A DNA stretch of 64,000 nt from Flagellimonas sediminis (GCF_010500845.1 NZ_JAAAMI010000005.1:248001-312000), one strand, 5' to 3'; counted from the stretch's first letter, positions 10,642-20,387 are shown. Translations and numbers: made by a program. The notes: a model not told the origin generated them from the sequence alone.

Positions 10642-11847
10642 ATGCTTGGCGGTAAAAAAATCCTTTTGGGTATTTCCGGGGGAATTGCCGCGTACAAGAC
10701 TACATTTCTTGTTAGGTTATTCATAAAAGCTGGCGCTCAGGTCAAAATAGTAATGACCCAGAGCGCCAGCTCTTTTGTTTCCCCACTTACCTTGTCCACC
10801 CTCTCCAAAAATCCAGTTTTGTCGGATTTTGTTAATGAGGAGGACGGTTCCCTGTCATGGAACAACCATGTGGAATTGGGGCTTTGGGCAGACATCATGC
10901 TGGTTGCCCCGGCCACTGCTAACACGCTTTCCAAAATGGCAAACGGGGTGTGTGATAATCTATTATTAGCTACCTATTTGTCCGCCAAATGTCAGGTCTA
11001 TTTTGCCCCGGCCATGGATTTAGACATGTACAAGCATCCATCTACCAAAAATTCCATTGAAAAACTGCAATCGTACGGTAATGTGATGATTCCTGCAGAG
11101 TCGGGTGAACTTGCCAGCGGACTGCATGGAGAGGGGCGCATGGCCGAACCCGAAAATATCATTCAATTTATTGAAAAAGATTTGGCAGAAGGACTTCCTT
11201 TGAGTGGTAAAAAAGTACTCATCACCGCAGGACCCACCTATGAAGCGATTGACCCTGTCCGTTTCTTGGGCAACCGCTCTACCGGTGCCATGGGGTTTGA
11301 ATTGGCTCAAAAGGCGGCCGATCTGGGGGCAGAAGTGGTTTTGGTTTCGGGACCTACACATTTATCCATCTCGCATTCCGGCATTCAATTGGTTCAGGTA
11401 ACATCCGCCCAAGAAATGTACGATGCCTGCCACAAGGTATACCCAAATATGGACATTGCCATTTGCGCCGCAGCTGTAGCGGATTACCGCCCCAAGCACG
11501 TGGCGACCGAAAAAATAAAGAAGAAAGAAGGGGAGATGCATTTGGAACTGGAACGCAATCCTGATATCCTTTTATCCTTGGGTGAAGTAAAAAAGCATCA
11601 ATTTTTAGTGGGATTTGCCTTAGAGACCCAAAACGAGCTTGAAAATGCCAAAGAAAAGCTTCAACGGAAGCACCTGGATGCCATTGTTCTTAACTCCTTG
11701 AAAGATGATGGAGCTGGATTTGGGGGCACTACCAATAAAATCACATTTATTGATAAGAATTTGAAGATTAAAACGTTTGGTTTGAAGACGAAGCCCGAAG
11801 TGGCCTCGGATATTTGGGACGAAATCATCTCCAGAATCCATGCGTAA
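10642..11847 (+). CDS. coaBC: CoaBC, phosphopantothenoylcysteine synthetase/decarboxylase
   Basis: Bifunctional coenzyme A enzyme. The N-terminal CoaC half is a flavin-dependent decarboxylase with GISGGIAAYK (10-19), the active-site His76 in NNHVEL, ATANT (91-95) and the substrate-binding APAMDLDM (122-129; many relatives have Asn where this has Asp126). The C-terminal CoaB half begins near residue 190 with VLITAGPTYEAIDPVRFLGNRSTGAMG and joins cysteine to phosphopantothenate. The 401-residue length is normal. The end overlaps the DUF4835 gene by eight bases. Confidence 0.97.
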   Translation: MLGGKKILLGISGGIAAYKTTFLVRLFIKAGAQVKIVMTQSASSFVSPLTLSTLSKNPVLSDFVNEEDGSLSWNNHVELGLWADIMLVAPATANTLSKMANGVCDNLLLATYLSAKCQVYFAPAMDLDMYKHPSTKNSIEKLQSYGNVMIPAESGELASGLHGEGRMAEPENIIQFIEKDLAEGLPLSGKKVLITAGPTYEAIDPVRFLGNRSTGAMGFELAQKAADLGAEVVLVSGPTHLSISHSGIQLVQVTSAQEMYDACHKVYPNMDIAICAAAVADYRPKHVATEKIKKKEGEMHLELERNPDILLSLGEVKKHQFLVGFALETQNELENAKEKLQRKHLDAIVLNSLKDDGAGFGGTTNKITFIDKNLKIKTFGLKTKPEVASDIWDEIISRIHA

Positions 11848-12730
11848 CGTACTGATTTTTATTTTTTTTGCAGCAATTTCATTTGCGGTTCCCGCACAGG
11901 AACTCAACTGCTCCATAACCGTGAACTCCGATCAGGTAGGGCAGACCAATCAGCAGATATTCAGGACATTGGAGCGTTCTTTGAATGACTTTGTCAACAA
12001 GAGCAAATGGACCAATCGCGTCTATCGTGAGAATGAAAAGTTAAACGCCCGCATGTTCATCACGGTGACCCAATACGAATCGGACCGGTTCGAGGCGAAC
12101 ATTCAGATACAATCCAGCCGTCCCGTTTTCAATACCAGTTACGAAAGTCCCGTTTTTAATTACAAGGACGACGCCTTTAACTTTCAATACCAGGAATTCC
12201 AACCTTTGGTGTACAATCCTAACTCGTTCGACTCGAACTTGGTTGCCGTGATTTCATATTATGTGTATGTAGTCTTGGGGTTGGATGCGGATACGTTTTC
12301 ATTGGAAGGCGGCAATGATTTTTATCGTTTGGCACAGAACATCGTAACCCAGGCGCAAAGTTCCAACTATAGTGGTTGGAGCCAAGAGACTGGGACGCGT
12401 AGCCGATTTGAATTGATTGACAACCTCTTGAGCAACTCCTTTAGGGAGTACAGGGTGGCCATGTACAATTACCATAGAAAGGGGCTTGACATCCTCGCGG
12501 ACAATAACAGTACGGGCAAGCAGATCATTTCAGGGAGCCTCCGCTTGTTCGAGACTTTGATCAAACGCAGACCCAATGCCTTTTTGATACAGACCTTTTT
12601 TGATGCCAAATCAGAGGAAATAAAGAACGTCTTTTCCGATGGCCCAAAAATAGACATGGTCAAACTAAAGGAAACCCTGAACAAAGTGGCCCCATTTTAT
12701 TCCTCAACCTGGAATGAGATAAATTACTAG
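11840..12730 (+). CDS. DUF4835 family exported protein
   Basis: A 296-residue protein with a cleavable signal peptide (MRNVLIFIFFAAISFAVPAQ) and a mature region typical of the Bacteroidota DUF4835 family: ELNCSITVNSDQV near the N-terminus, then TLERSLNDFVNKSKWTN, and the YYVYVVLGLDADTFSLEGGNDFY block. The function is unknown; it is presumably periplasmic. It is translationally linked to coaBC and followed by recN, a gene order seen across flavobacteria, so it may be conserved for reasons of expression rather than function. Confidence 0.86.
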   Translation: MRNVLIFIFFAAISFAVPAQELNCSITVNSDQVGQTNQQIFRTLERSLNDFVNKSKWTNRVYRENEKLNARMFITVTQYESDRFEANIQIQSSRPVFNTSYESPVFNYKDDAFNFQYQEFQPLVYNPNSFDSNLVAVISYYVYVVLGLDADTFSLEGGNDFYRLAQNIVTQAQSSNYSGWSQETGTRSRFELIDNLLSNSFREYRVAMYNYHRKGLDILADNNSTGKQIISGSLRLFETLIKRRPNAFLIQTFFDAKSEEIKNVFSDGPKIDMVKLKETLNKVAPFYSSTWNEINY

Positions 12731-12776
12731 TGCATTTCTACAAAAGAGATTTATCTTTACGGTAAAATCTTCAGAA

Positions 12777-14429
12777 TTGCTGGCAAATCTTTCCATCCAA
12801 AATTACGCACTGATTGATGATGTGAGCGTTGCATTCACCAACGGTTTTACCACTATTACAGGTGAAACCGGAGCGGGAAAATCTATTCTTTTGGGAGGTC
12901 TTTCCTTGGTCTTGGGTAAGCGCGCGGACCTTTCATCCCTCAAAAATGAGGAACAAAAATGCGTGATCGAAGCAGAATTCGACATTTCAAAATACCAGTT
13001 ACAGCAATTTTTTATCGACAATGACTTGGATTATGAGGATAGGACCATCCTACGCAGGGAAATCCTCCCAAGTGGTAAATCCAGGGCGTTCGTCAATGAT
13101 TCTCCGGTAACATTGGACGTTCTCAAGGAGCTGGGCGACCAATTGGTGGATGTACATTCCCAACATCAAACCCTTAGGCTTACGGAAAACGATTTTCAGA
13201 TGAAAGTGGTGGATGCATTGGCAGATAATTCCAATAATCTCGGGGAATACCAAAAGTTATTGTCGCAACTGCGAAAAGTATCCAAGGAACTTCAGGAGTT
13301 GGAAACATTTCAGGCCAATGCCGATAAGGAACACGATTACAATAGTTTTTTATTGGAGGAATTGGAAGCAGCCAAACTCAAGGATGGTATGCAGGAAGCC
13401 CTTGAAAGCGAATACGAGCAATTGAGCAACGTGGAGCAAATCATGGAGCAGCTTTCTGCCGGATATCAATTGATGAACGATGAGCAATTGGGGCTTTTAG
13501 GAAGGTTGGGAGACTTGAAACGCGCTTTTCAGACTCTTTCGGAATTTGGTCCGGCGTATAAGGCTTTGAGTGAAAGGATTCAGTCCGTGCTTATTGAAAT
13601 GGACGACATGGCTTCTGAAATAGAGCAATTGAAAGACTCCGTGGAAGCCAATCCCGAACGTTTGGAAACGGTGAACGGTCAATTACAACAATTGTACGAC
13701 CTTCAGAAAAAGCACCATACCGACTCTGTGACAAATTTGATCGCCATTCGTGAAGAATTGGCGATCAAGGTTGAAGCAGTCGCCAATATAGAATCCAAAA
13801 TTCAACAAAAGAAAGGTGAGGTTGCCCAAATGACTACCAAGGTCGATGGTTGTGCCAATACAATCCACAAGGCCCGGCAAGCGGTCATTCCAAAATTGAA
13901 GGGGATGTTGGAAGAAAATCTGGCTACATTGGGGATGCCCTCAGCTAGTTTTAAGATCGAAGTAAATCCGTCCAACTCCTTTAAAACCAACGGAAAAGAT
14001 GATTTGATATTTCTTTTTGCTGCCAACAAAGGTTCCAGTTACGGAGAGCTTAAAAAAGTGGCATCAGGAGGGGAGTTGTCCCGGATCATGCTGATCATAA
14101 AATCCATCTTGGCTCAATATGAAAACTTACCTACCATGATGTTCGATGAAATCGATACCGGGGTTTCCGGTGAGATATCGAACCGAATGGGAGAGATCAT
14201 GCAACAAATGAGCCGTACCATGCAAGTGTTTTCCATCACCCACTTGCCGCAGGTGGCTTCCAAGGGACAATACCAGTACAAAGTTTACAAAGAAGAAAGC
14301 GCCTCGGGCACCAGTACCCATATCAAACAACTCAGTTCGGAGGAACGCATTCGTGAATTGGCGGAAATGTTGGGTGGTAAATCACTTTCCGAATCGGCAT
14401 TGGCCCATGCCCGTGAGCTTTTGCAGTAA
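12777..14429 (+). CDS. recN: RecN, DNA repair ATPase
   Basis: SMC-like ATPase that holds broken DNA ends during recombinational repair. The head has Walker A GETGAGKS (29-36); two long coiled-coil arms cover roughly 150-370; the C-terminal head has the signature SGGELSRIML and Walker B MMFDEIDTGVSG. The 550-residue length is normal. The best start is TTG at 12777 (MLANLSIQNYALIDD), since no ATG fits the conserved N-terminus. A 46-bp gap separates it from the DUF4835 gene. Confidence 0.95.
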   Translation: MLANLSIQNYALIDDVSVAFTNGFTTITGETGAGKSILLGGLSLVLGKRADLSSLKNEEQKCVIEAEFDISKYQLQQFFIDNDLDYEDRTILRREILPSGKSRAFVNDSPVTLDVLKELGDQLVDVHSQHQTLRLTENDFQMKVVDALADNSNNLGEYQKLLSQLRKVSKELQELETFQANADKEHDYNSFLLEELEAAKLKDGMQEALESEYEQLSNVEQIMEQLSAGYQLMNDEQLGLLGRLGDLKRAFQTLSEFGPAYKALSERIQSVLIEMDDMASEIEQLKDSVEANPERLETVNGQLQQLYDLQKKHHTDSVTNLIAIREELAIKVEAVANIESKIQQKKGEVAQMTTKVDGCANTIHKARQAVIPKLKGMLEENLATLGMPSASFKIEVNPSNSFKTNGKDDLIFLFAANKGSSYGELKKVASGGELSRIMLIIKSILAQYENLPTMMFDEIDTGVSGEISNRMGEIMQQMSRTMQVFSITHLPQVASKGQYQYKVYKEESASGTSTHIKQLSSEERIRELAEMLGGKSLSESALAHARELLQ

Positions 14430-14480
14430 AAACTGTTAAAGCTGATACAGCTAAATACCCAAATCTTCAATAAGAATAAA

Positions 14481-14488
14481 TATCTTTG
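14481..14488 (+). promoter_or_regulatory. Putative -7 element of fabI
   Basis: TATCTTTG matches TAnnTTTG and lies 27 bases before the fabI ATG in the 86-bp gap after recN. This spacing is sensible for a short leader. The -33 box is not obvious. Confidence 0.5.
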
Positions 14489-14515
14489 CAGAACAATCAA
14501 CAATTGATAGAAAAT

Positions 14516-15328
14516 ATGGCATACAATCTCTTAAAAGGTAAAAAAGGAATCATTTTTGGGGCTTTGGATGAGAATTCCATTGCTTGGAAAACAGCAGAAC
14601 GCGTTCATGAGGAAGGCGGTACATTTGTACTGACCAATGCTCCGATTGCCATGCGTATGGGCCAGATCAAGGATTTGGCAAGTAAGACCAATTCCGAGAT
14701 CATTCCTGCCGATGCCACCAGCGAAGAAGATTTAAAGAACCTTGTGGAGCAATCCATGGAGATTTTGGGTGGGAAATTGGATTTTGTCCTTCATTCAATT
14801 GGAATGTCCGTTAACGTTAGAAAGGGCAGGGCCTATACTGATGAGAATTACGATTTTACCGCAAAAGGTTGGGATGTGTCCGCGCTTTCCTTTCATAAGG
14901 TAATGCAGACGCTTTACAAATCCGATGCCATGAGTGAATGGGGTAGTATTGTAGCCCTTACCTATATGGCAGCACAAAGAACCTTCCCTGATTACAACGA
15001 TATGGCCGATAACAAGGCCTATTTGGAATCGGTTGCCAGAAGTTTTGGTTATTTCTTCGGAAAGGAGAAAAAAGTAAGGGTGAACACCATTTCCCAATCA
15101 CCGACCCCAACCACTGCAGGACAAGGGGTAAAAGGGTTTGATGGTTTCATCAACTATGCTGAAAAAATGTCGCCATTGGGCAATGCCACCGCGGATGACT
15201 GTGCCAATTATACGGTTTCCCTTTTTTCCGACCTTACCAAAAAGGTGACCATGCAGAACTTGTTCCATGATGGCGGGTTCTCCAACACCGGTGTTAGCCA
15301 AGAGGTAATCGATGAATTTTCAAAGTAA
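14516..15328 (+). CDS. fabI: FabI, enoyl-ACP reductase
   Basis: Catalyses the last reduction of each fatty-acid elongation cycle with NAD(P)H. It is a 270-residue SDR-type protein with the FabI cofactor motif GIIFGALDENSIAW (11-24), the LHSIGMS strand (92-98), and the catalytic Tyr160 and Lys167 in the Y-x6-K spacing peculiar to FabI (DYNDMADNK). ATG 14516 (MAYNLLKGKKG) matches the family start; an upstream TTG reading is rejected. A strong hairpin terminator follows. Confidence 0.97.
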   Translation: MAYNLLKGKKGIIFGALDENSIAWKTAERVHEEGGTFVLTNAPIAMRMGQIKDLASKTNSEIIPADATSEEDLKNLVEQSMEILGGKLDFVLHSIGMSVNVRKGRAYTDENYDFTAKGWDVSALSFHKVMQTLYKSDAMSEWGSIVALTYMAAQRTFPDYNDMADNKAYLESVARSFGYFFGKEKKVRVNTISQSPTPTTAGQGVKGFDGFINYAEKMSPLGNATADDCANYTVSLFSDLTKKVTMQNLFHDGGFSNTGVSQEVIDEFSK

Positions 15329-15347
15329 TCAATAAAGATATTACAGG

Positions 15348-15376
15348 AAGCCATCCTTTTAAGGGATGGCTTTTCT
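15348..15376 (+). terminator. Rho-independent terminator after fabI
   Basis: A nine-pair stem (AAGCCATCC paired with GGATGGCTT) with a short T/A loop is followed by a T-rich stretch. It overlaps the region where a too-early start for the next gene would lie, which argues for the ATG at 15384 downstream. Confidence 0.85.
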
Positions 15377-15383
15377 ATTTCAT

Positions 15384-16391
15384 ATGGATGTATTCTTTTC
15401 CATAGTGGTACCGGTGTACAACAGGCCCGAAGAAGTTCGGGAACTGTTGCAAAGTCTTGCCCAACAAGATTTTGAAAGGGATTTTGAAGTCGTGATCGTA
15501 GAAGATGGTTCTTGGGAAAGTTCGGAAGCCATAGTCCAAAACTTTCAAGAACAGCTTCAGATCTCCTATTACTTCAAAGAAAACTCCGGACCGGGCGATT
15601 CCCGTAATTTTGGGATGCAAAAAGCAAAAGGGAACTATTTCCTGATTTTGGATTCGGATTGCATCTTGCCCAAACAATACCTTTCAGAAGTAGACAAAGA
15701 ACTGAAAGCGAACTTTGTGCATTGTTTTGGTGGACCTGACGCGGCAGATCCTTCTTTCACTAAAGTACAGAAGGCCATTAACTATGTGATGACATCCTTT
15801 TTCACTACAGGTGGGATACGTGGCGGGAAGAAATCAGTAGGCAAGTTCCAGCCCCGCAGCTTCAATATGGGGATTTCCAAGGAAGCTTTTGAAGAGGCCG
15901 GTGGTTTTGGAAGGATTCACCCAGGGGAGGACCCGGATCTCACGTTTCGTATTTGGAAGGCCGGTTTCGAATCCAGATTGTTTCTCAACGCTTTTGTGTA
16001 CCACAAACGCAGGATAGATTGGAACAAATTTTACATCCAGGTGAACAAATTTGGGATGGTACGCCCCATACTGAACAAGTGGCATCCTGGAACTTCACGC
16101 ACCACGTATTGGTTCCCAACGCTTTTTATGTTCGGGTTGATGTGGGCTTTGCTTTTGTCCCTTTTCGGCATTGTTTTTCCCATCGCCTTGTACGCCTTCT
16201 ATTTTTTCATCCTGTTTTTGGACGCTCTACACAAGGAAGGAAACATTAAAATTGCCTTTTGGGCACTTTGCGCTGCCATTATCCAATTCACAGGTTACGG
16301 AATTGGTTTCTTCAAGTCCACAATGTTGCTTAATTTTAGTAACAAGGATCCAGAGGAATTGTTCCCCAAACTGTTTTTTAAGAAAAAGTAA
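15384..16391 (+). CDS. Family 2 glycosyltransferase with C-terminal membrane segments
   Basis: A GT-A fold enzyme that transfers a sugar from a nucleotide sugar; the acceptor is unknown. The nucleotide-binding start is FSIVVPVYNRPEEV. The metal-binding DSD (in LILDSDC, about residue 90) and the later GEDPDLTFRIWKAG segment, equivalent to the ED catalytic motif, are intact. The C-terminus has two or three hydrophobic helices (about 245-315), so the protein is probably held at the inner membrane. The ATG at 15384 is preferred to 15366, which lies within the fabI terminator. It is followed closely by the YbbR-like gene and coaE. Confidence 0.88.
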   Translation: MDVFFSIVVPVYNRPEEVRELLQSLAQQDFERDFEVVIVEDGSWESSEAIVQNFQEQLQISYYFKENSGPGDSRNFGMQKAKGNYFLILDSDCILPKQYLSEVDKELKANFVHCFGGPDAADPSFTKVQKAINYVMTSFFTTGGIRGGKKSVGKFQPRSFNMGISKEAFEEAGGFGRIHPGEDPDLTFRIWKAGFESRLFLNAFVYHKRRIDWNKFYIQVNKFGMVRPILNKWHPGTSRTTYWFPTLFMFGLMWALLLSLFGIVFPIALYAFYFFILFLDALHKEGNIKIAFWALCAAIIQFTGYGIGFFKSTMLLNFSNKDPEELFPKLFFKKK

Positions 16392-16407
16392 CGTGGTCAA
16401 AAAGGTA

Positions 16408-17346
16408 ATGAAAGGTTTGAACCAGAAGAAAGCGAAAGTGTTTTCGCTCTTCTTGTTATGCTCTTTTTTGGCTTGGTTCATCAGCAATCTTTCCGACACC
16501 TACGAGTCTAGATCGGATTTTTTGGTGAACTACCGCAACTTACCCGATACCCTTTTACAAGGGAAGAATTCCAACCAACACCTTGAAGTGAAACTCAGAA
16601 CGAGTGGATTTCAATTCTTATACTACAATTTTTTTAAAAAGCGGGTGGACATCAATGTATCACAGGCTGTTTTTAGAAATGGGAGGTACGTGCTCTTGGA
16701 AGATCAACTCAAGGAGCAATTGGACCAGCAATTATCGCAGAACATTTCACTTTTGGACGTAAGCCAAAACCAATTGGTTTTGGATCTGTATCAAGTGGCC
16801 AGTAGAAAAATACCGATTGTTCCTAAAATGGATCTACAATTGGAACAAAACTATATTTTGGACGGTAAACTGATATTGATTCCGGATTCAGTTACGGTAA
16901 AAGGACCCAATAGTGAAATTGACACCATCATGGAAATCCGGACTTCACCCATCAAGTTGGCGAATGTTTCGGATAGTTTTGAAAGAGAAGCTGTTTTGGT
17001 CTTCCCCAAAGGATTGGAGAACAGTGTTTTTTCAGATGCTCGGGTGTCTATTTCAGGCAAGGTGGATAAATTTTCGGAAAAAGTTTTCGAAGTTCCTGTG
17101 CAGGTACTCAATATTCCCGAAGGTTTTCATGTAAAAACATTTCCAAGTACGGTCACAGTTCTTTGTAAGGCAAGCATTGAGAGGTTAAAATCGCTTTCAG
17201 CTGCGGATTTTGCCGTTGAATCCGATTATGAAAAGTCCAAGGGTTCCGATAACACCCTCTTCCTGACGATTGCCAAGCGACCAGAGAATACCTACGATGT
17301 GCGGTTACAGCAAACCAGTGTGAACTTTGTATTGGAACAGCTATGA
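16408..17346 (+). CDS. YbbR-like (CdaR-family) domain protein
   Basis: A 312-residue protein with one N-terminal membrane anchor (VFSLFLLCSFLAWFISNLS) and an extracytoplasmic part with YbbR-like repeats, seen as SVTVKGPNSEIDTIMEIRTSPIKLANVSDSF and a second unit near VQVLNIPEGFHVKTFPSTVTVL. In Firmicutes, CdaR of this family regulates the c-di-AMP cyclase; in Bacteroidota the role is not settled. Starts at GTG 16393 or ATG 16408 are both possible; longer readings overlap the glycosyltransferase. It overlaps coaE by four bases. Confidence 0.82.
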   Translation: MKGLNQKKAKVFSLFLLCSFLAWFISNLSDTYESRSDFLVNYRNLPDTLLQGKNSNQHLEVKLRTSGFQFLYYNFFKKRVDINVSQAVFRNGRYVLLEDQLKEQLDQQLSQNISLLDVSQNQLVLDLYQVASRKIPIVPKMDLQLEQNYILDGKLILIPDSVTVKGPNSEIDTIMEIRTSPIKLANVSDSFEREAVLVFPKGLENSVFSDARVSISGKVDKFSEKVFEVPVQVLNIPEGFHVKTFPSTVTVLCKASIERLKSLSAADFAVESDYEKSKGSDNTLFLTIAKRPENTYDVRLQQTSVNFVLEQL

Positions 17347-17936
17347 TGGTCGTTGGGCTTACAGGGGGAATTGGGAGCGGGAAAAGTACTGTGTCCAAAA
17401 TGTTCGGGAATTTGGGAGTGCCTGTTTATGATTCGGACCATGAGGCTAAAATTTTGATGGTGACCTCGCCGAAAATAAGATATGGTCTTAAAAAGATTTT
17501 CGGCGAAGATGCATACCATGGAGAGGATTTGAACCGAAAGTTCATCGCTTCAAAGGTTTTTAAGGATAAGGAACTGCTTCAACAATTGAATGCCATAGTT
17601 CATCCGGTGGTACGCGGGCATTTTCTGGAGTGGACTTCGCAACAAGCAGCGCCCTATGTTATCCAAGAAACCGCCTTGATTTTTGAGAACAAGGCACAAG
17701 ACAAATATGATTTCATCATTTTGGTCACTGCTCCCGAAGATATACGGGCCAAGCGCGTTATAGAAAGGGATGGAGTAGACATCGAAGCAGTGATGGACCG
17801 CATGGAGAACCAAATGCAGGATAGGCAAAAGATACCACTGGCCCATTTTTGCATTGAGAACATCAATTTGAAAACAACCGAGAAGAAGGTTAAACAACTT
17901 CACGCCAAACTGTTGGCCCTTGCCACTAAATTTTAA
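17343..17936 (+). CDS. coaE: CoaE, dephospho-CoA kinase
   Basis: Phosphorylates the 3' hydroxyl of dephospho-CoA, the final step of coenzyme A synthesis. The 197-residue P-loop kinase has GGIGSGKST (8-16), the DSDHEAK substrate-binding segment (30-36), and HPVVRGHF in the CoA-binding helix region. It overlaps the YbbR-like gene (ATGA), and a 64-bp gap with a promoter-like element separates it from the two-component genes. The window therefore carries both coaBC and coaE. Confidence 0.96.
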   Translation: MMVVGLTGGIGSGKSTVSKMFGNLGVPVYDSDHEAKILMVTSPKIRYGLKKIFGEDAYHGEDLNRKFIASKVFKDKELLQQLNAIVHPVVRGHFLEWTSQQAAPYVIQETALIFENKAQDKYDFIILVTAPEDIRAKRVIERDGVDIEAVMDRMENQMQDRQKIPLAHFCIENINLKTTEKKVKQLHAKLLALATKF

Positions 17937-17987
17937 CATTTTTGTTAAGGTTAGGTTAAACGGTAAAAGGCCTAAATGTTAAATTTT

Positions 17988-17995
17988 TAATTTTG
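17988..17995 (+). promoter_or_regulatory. Putative -7 element of the histidine kinase/response regulator operon
   Basis: TAATTTTG fits TAnnTTTG and ends five bases before the kinase ATG. The preceding 50 bases repeat GTTA-type words (GTTAAGGTTAGGTTAAAC), a pattern compatible with a response-regulator binding site, but no regulator footprint can be proved from sequence. Confidence 0.45.
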
Positions 17996-18000
17996 ACTCA

Positions 18001-19581
18001 ATGAACAAGAAGCTATTCGTTCTTCTGGTCATTCTTATGAGCTTATCCCTGATCGGGATAATATTTGTACAGGTTTATTGGATCAGGACCTCCATAAACG
18101 ACAAAGAAGAACAATTTTCGAGAACGGTCACGGACATTTTGGACAAGGTGGCCAATAGGGTGGAGATGATGGAGATGAAGGAGGTATCCGACCTTATCGC
18201 TTCTCAGTTAGATTCCCTTGGGCCGCCAACAAGTAGTCAGTACAAAAAAATTCTGTTTGTAGACCAAGATTTGAACTCCGATGAGATTTTATTTTATTCT
18301 CACGGAATACTTGAGGAAGACTACAACATAACATCTACGTTCTTTGATAACACAGACGGGGAGGATACCACTACGCTCAAAAAGTATACGAGCAAACGTA
18401 CCAAGGCTATTTACAAGCAAGAAACTGGTCTCGATGGAAAAACCTATGGATTGACACCATTGCAACGTTATGAGAAAATTGGGAACCTGAACAGTGTGGA
18501 GCGTGCGGCAATGGAAGATGTGTTAAGGGAATATGCCAAGACCACTCCCATTCACAAACGCGTATCCAAACAGGAATTGGAATTGCTGCTGAGCCAAGAA
18601 CTGCAAAATCGGAACATTGATATTGATTATGAATATGGCGTGTATAGTCAAGGCTATCCAACCAAGATAAGGTCTAATAAATTCAAATTTACGGGAACCA
18701 AAATGTATCGGGCCCCAATTTTCAAGGATAGCGAAGGGCAGACCAGTTTTTCATTGTTGTTGACCTTTCCGGGAATGAAGAAATACATTTTCAGATCGAT
18801 CATGGGAATGGCCTTTTTGTCTTTGATGTTTATTTTGATCATCATGTTGGCGTATTCCAGTGCCATTTATCAATTGATAAAGCAAAAGCAGATTTCAGAA
18901 ATCAAGTCGGATTTCATCAACAACATGACCCATGAGTTTAAAACACCGATTGCCACGATCAATTTGGCAGTGGAGGCCATAAGAAATCCTAAGGCCATAG
19001 AGGATAAGGAAAAGGTATTGCGCTACTTGGGAATGATCCGGGATGAGAACAAACGGATGCACGCCCAAGTGGAGAATGTTTTGAGGATTTCTAAACTGGA
19101 AAAAAACCAGTTGGACATCAGTAAGGATAGGGTGGATATGCATGACATCATTAGTGATGCCATTGCCCACGTGGAGTTGATCGTTCAAGATCGTGGAGGT
19201 TATGTTAATGCCCATTTGGATGCGGAAAGATCTGATGTTTTGGCCAACGACATGCACATGACCAATGTGGTGGTGAATATTCTGGACAATGCAATCAAGT
19301 ATTCACCAGAAACCCCAAAAATAGATGTGTTCACCGAAATGGTGAAAAACAATATCATAATCAAGATTCAGGACCAAGGAGCCGGTATGAGCAAGGCGGT
19401 ACTGAAAAAAGTGTTCGAAAAATTTTACCGGGAACATACCGGTGACGTTCATAATGTAAAGGGCCACGGATTAGGATTGGCCTACGTAAAACGAATTATT
19501 GATGATCATCAAGGAGAGGTTTATGCAGAAAGCGAAAAAGGTAAAGGAAGTACCTTCTTCATAAAGCTCCCTTTAATTTAA
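18001..19581 (+). CDS. Membrane sensor histidine kinase
   Basis: A 526-residue kinase with two transmembrane helices (about 6-28 and 264-288) enclosing a periplasmic sensor region of some 235 residues. The DHp domain has phospho-acceptor His311 in NNMTHEFKTPIATI. The ATPase domain has the N-box (NILDNAIKYSP), G1 (DQGAGM), F-box (FEKFYRE) and G2 (GHGLGLAYV). All catalytic motifs are intact. The architecture resembles RprX-type kinases of Bacteroidota. It is eight bases upstream of its OmpR-type partner. The signal sensed is unknown. Confidence 0.94.
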   Translation: MNKKLFVLLVILMSLSLIGIIFVQVYWIRTSINDKEEQFSRTVTDILDKVANRVEMMEMKEVSDLIASQLDSLGPPTSSQYKKILFVDQDLNSDEILFYSHGILEEDYNITSTFFDNTDGEDTTTLKKYTSKRTKAIYKQETGLDGKTYGLTPLQRYEKIGNLNSVERAAMEDVLREYAKTTPIHKRVSKQELELLLSQELQNRNIDIDYEYGVYSQGYPTKIRSNKFKFTGTKMYRAPIFKDSEGQTSFSLLLTFPGMKKYIFRSIMGMAFLSLMFILIIMLAYSSAIYQLIKQKQISEIKSDFINNMTHEFKTPIATINLAVEAIRNPKAIEDKEKVLRYLGMIRDENKRMHAQVENVLRISKLEKNQLDISKDRVDMHDIISDAIAHVELIVQDRGGYVNAHLDAERSDVLANDMHMTNVVVNILDNAIKYSPETPKIDVFTEMVKNNIIIKIQDQGAGMSKAVLKKVFEKFYREHTGDVHNVKGHGLGLAYVKRIIDDHQGEVYAESEKGKGSTFFIKLPLI

Positions 19582-19589
19582 AACAAACT

Positions 19590-20303
19590 ATGGAAACAGA
19601 AAGAAAGAAGATACTACTCGTGGAGGACGACCCCAATTTTGGGATTGTGTTGAAGGATTATTTGGCGATGAATGATTTTGAGGTGGTTTTGGCCAAAAAT
19701 GGTATGGAAGGTTTTGAAAAATTCAAAAAAGACAATTACGATGTCTGTATTCTGGATGTCATGATGCCTTACAAGGATGGATTTACCCTAGCCAAGGAAA
19801 TTCGTGAAAAGAACGAGAATGTTCCGATTATATTCCTTACCGCAAAAACCATGAAGGAAGATGTGTTAAAGGGTTACAAGGCAGGTGCCGATGATTACTT
19901 GAACAAACCTTTCGATTCAGAGGTATTGTTGATGAAACTTAAGGCCATCCTGCAAAGAAAGGCAACTGGCTCTTTGGCGGATAGCAAGCAGTTTGAGTTT
20001 CAGATTGGGCATTTCCATTTGAACTCCAAGCTTCGCTTTCTTAAATTCAAGGAAGAGGAACCTATTAAACTTTCACCAAAAGAGAATGAACTATTGCGTT
20101 TGTTGGCACTGCATGAGAATGACCTGATGCCCAGGGAATTGGCATTGACCAAAATCTGGAGAGATGATAACTACTTTACCTCAAGAAGTATGGATGTCTA
20201 TATTGCCAAGTTGAGAAAGTACCTGAAAAGGGACGACTCGGTGGAAATCCTGAACATTCATGGGGAAGGATTCCGATTGGTGGTAAAGGCGGAGAACCAA
20301 TAA
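19590..20303 (+). CDS. OmpR/PhoB-family response regulator (RprY-like)
   Basis: Partner of the preceding kinase. The receiver domain has the acidic pair at 13-14, phospho-acceptor Asp56 (LDVMMP), Thr84 and Lys106 (NKPFD). The C-terminal winged-helix domain spans about 135-234 (LSPKENELLRLLALHEND, then SRSMDVYIAKLRKYLKRD). The length (237) is normal. A strong terminator follows, so kinase and regulator form a two-gene operon. Confidence 0.95.
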   Translation: METERKKILLVEDDPNFGIVLKDYLAMNDFEVVLAKNGMEGFEKFKKDNYDVCILDVMMPYKDGFTLAKEIREKNENVPIIFLTAKTMKEDVLKGYKAGADDYLNKPFDSEVLLMKLKAILQRKATGSLADSKQFEFQIGHFHLNSKLRFLKFKEEEPIKLSPKENELLRLLALHENDLMPRELALTKIWRDDNYFTSRSMDVYIAKLRKYLKRDDSVEILNIHGEGFRLVVKAENQ

Positions 20304-20321
20304 TCACCATAATTTAAATAG

Positions 20322-20349
20322 AAAAGCCACCAATAATGGTGGCTTTTTT
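20322..20349 (+). terminator. Terminator after the two-component operon
   Basis: Ten-base stem (AAAAGCCACC / GGTGGCTTTT) with a six-base loop AATAAT and a T6 run. The A-rich left flank means that it can also stop transcription from the opposite strand, where the gluconokinase gene ends. Confidence 0.9.
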
Positions 20350-20387
20350 GCTTTTTGTCCGGAGGGATTATCGTGGAGTCCCGTTCG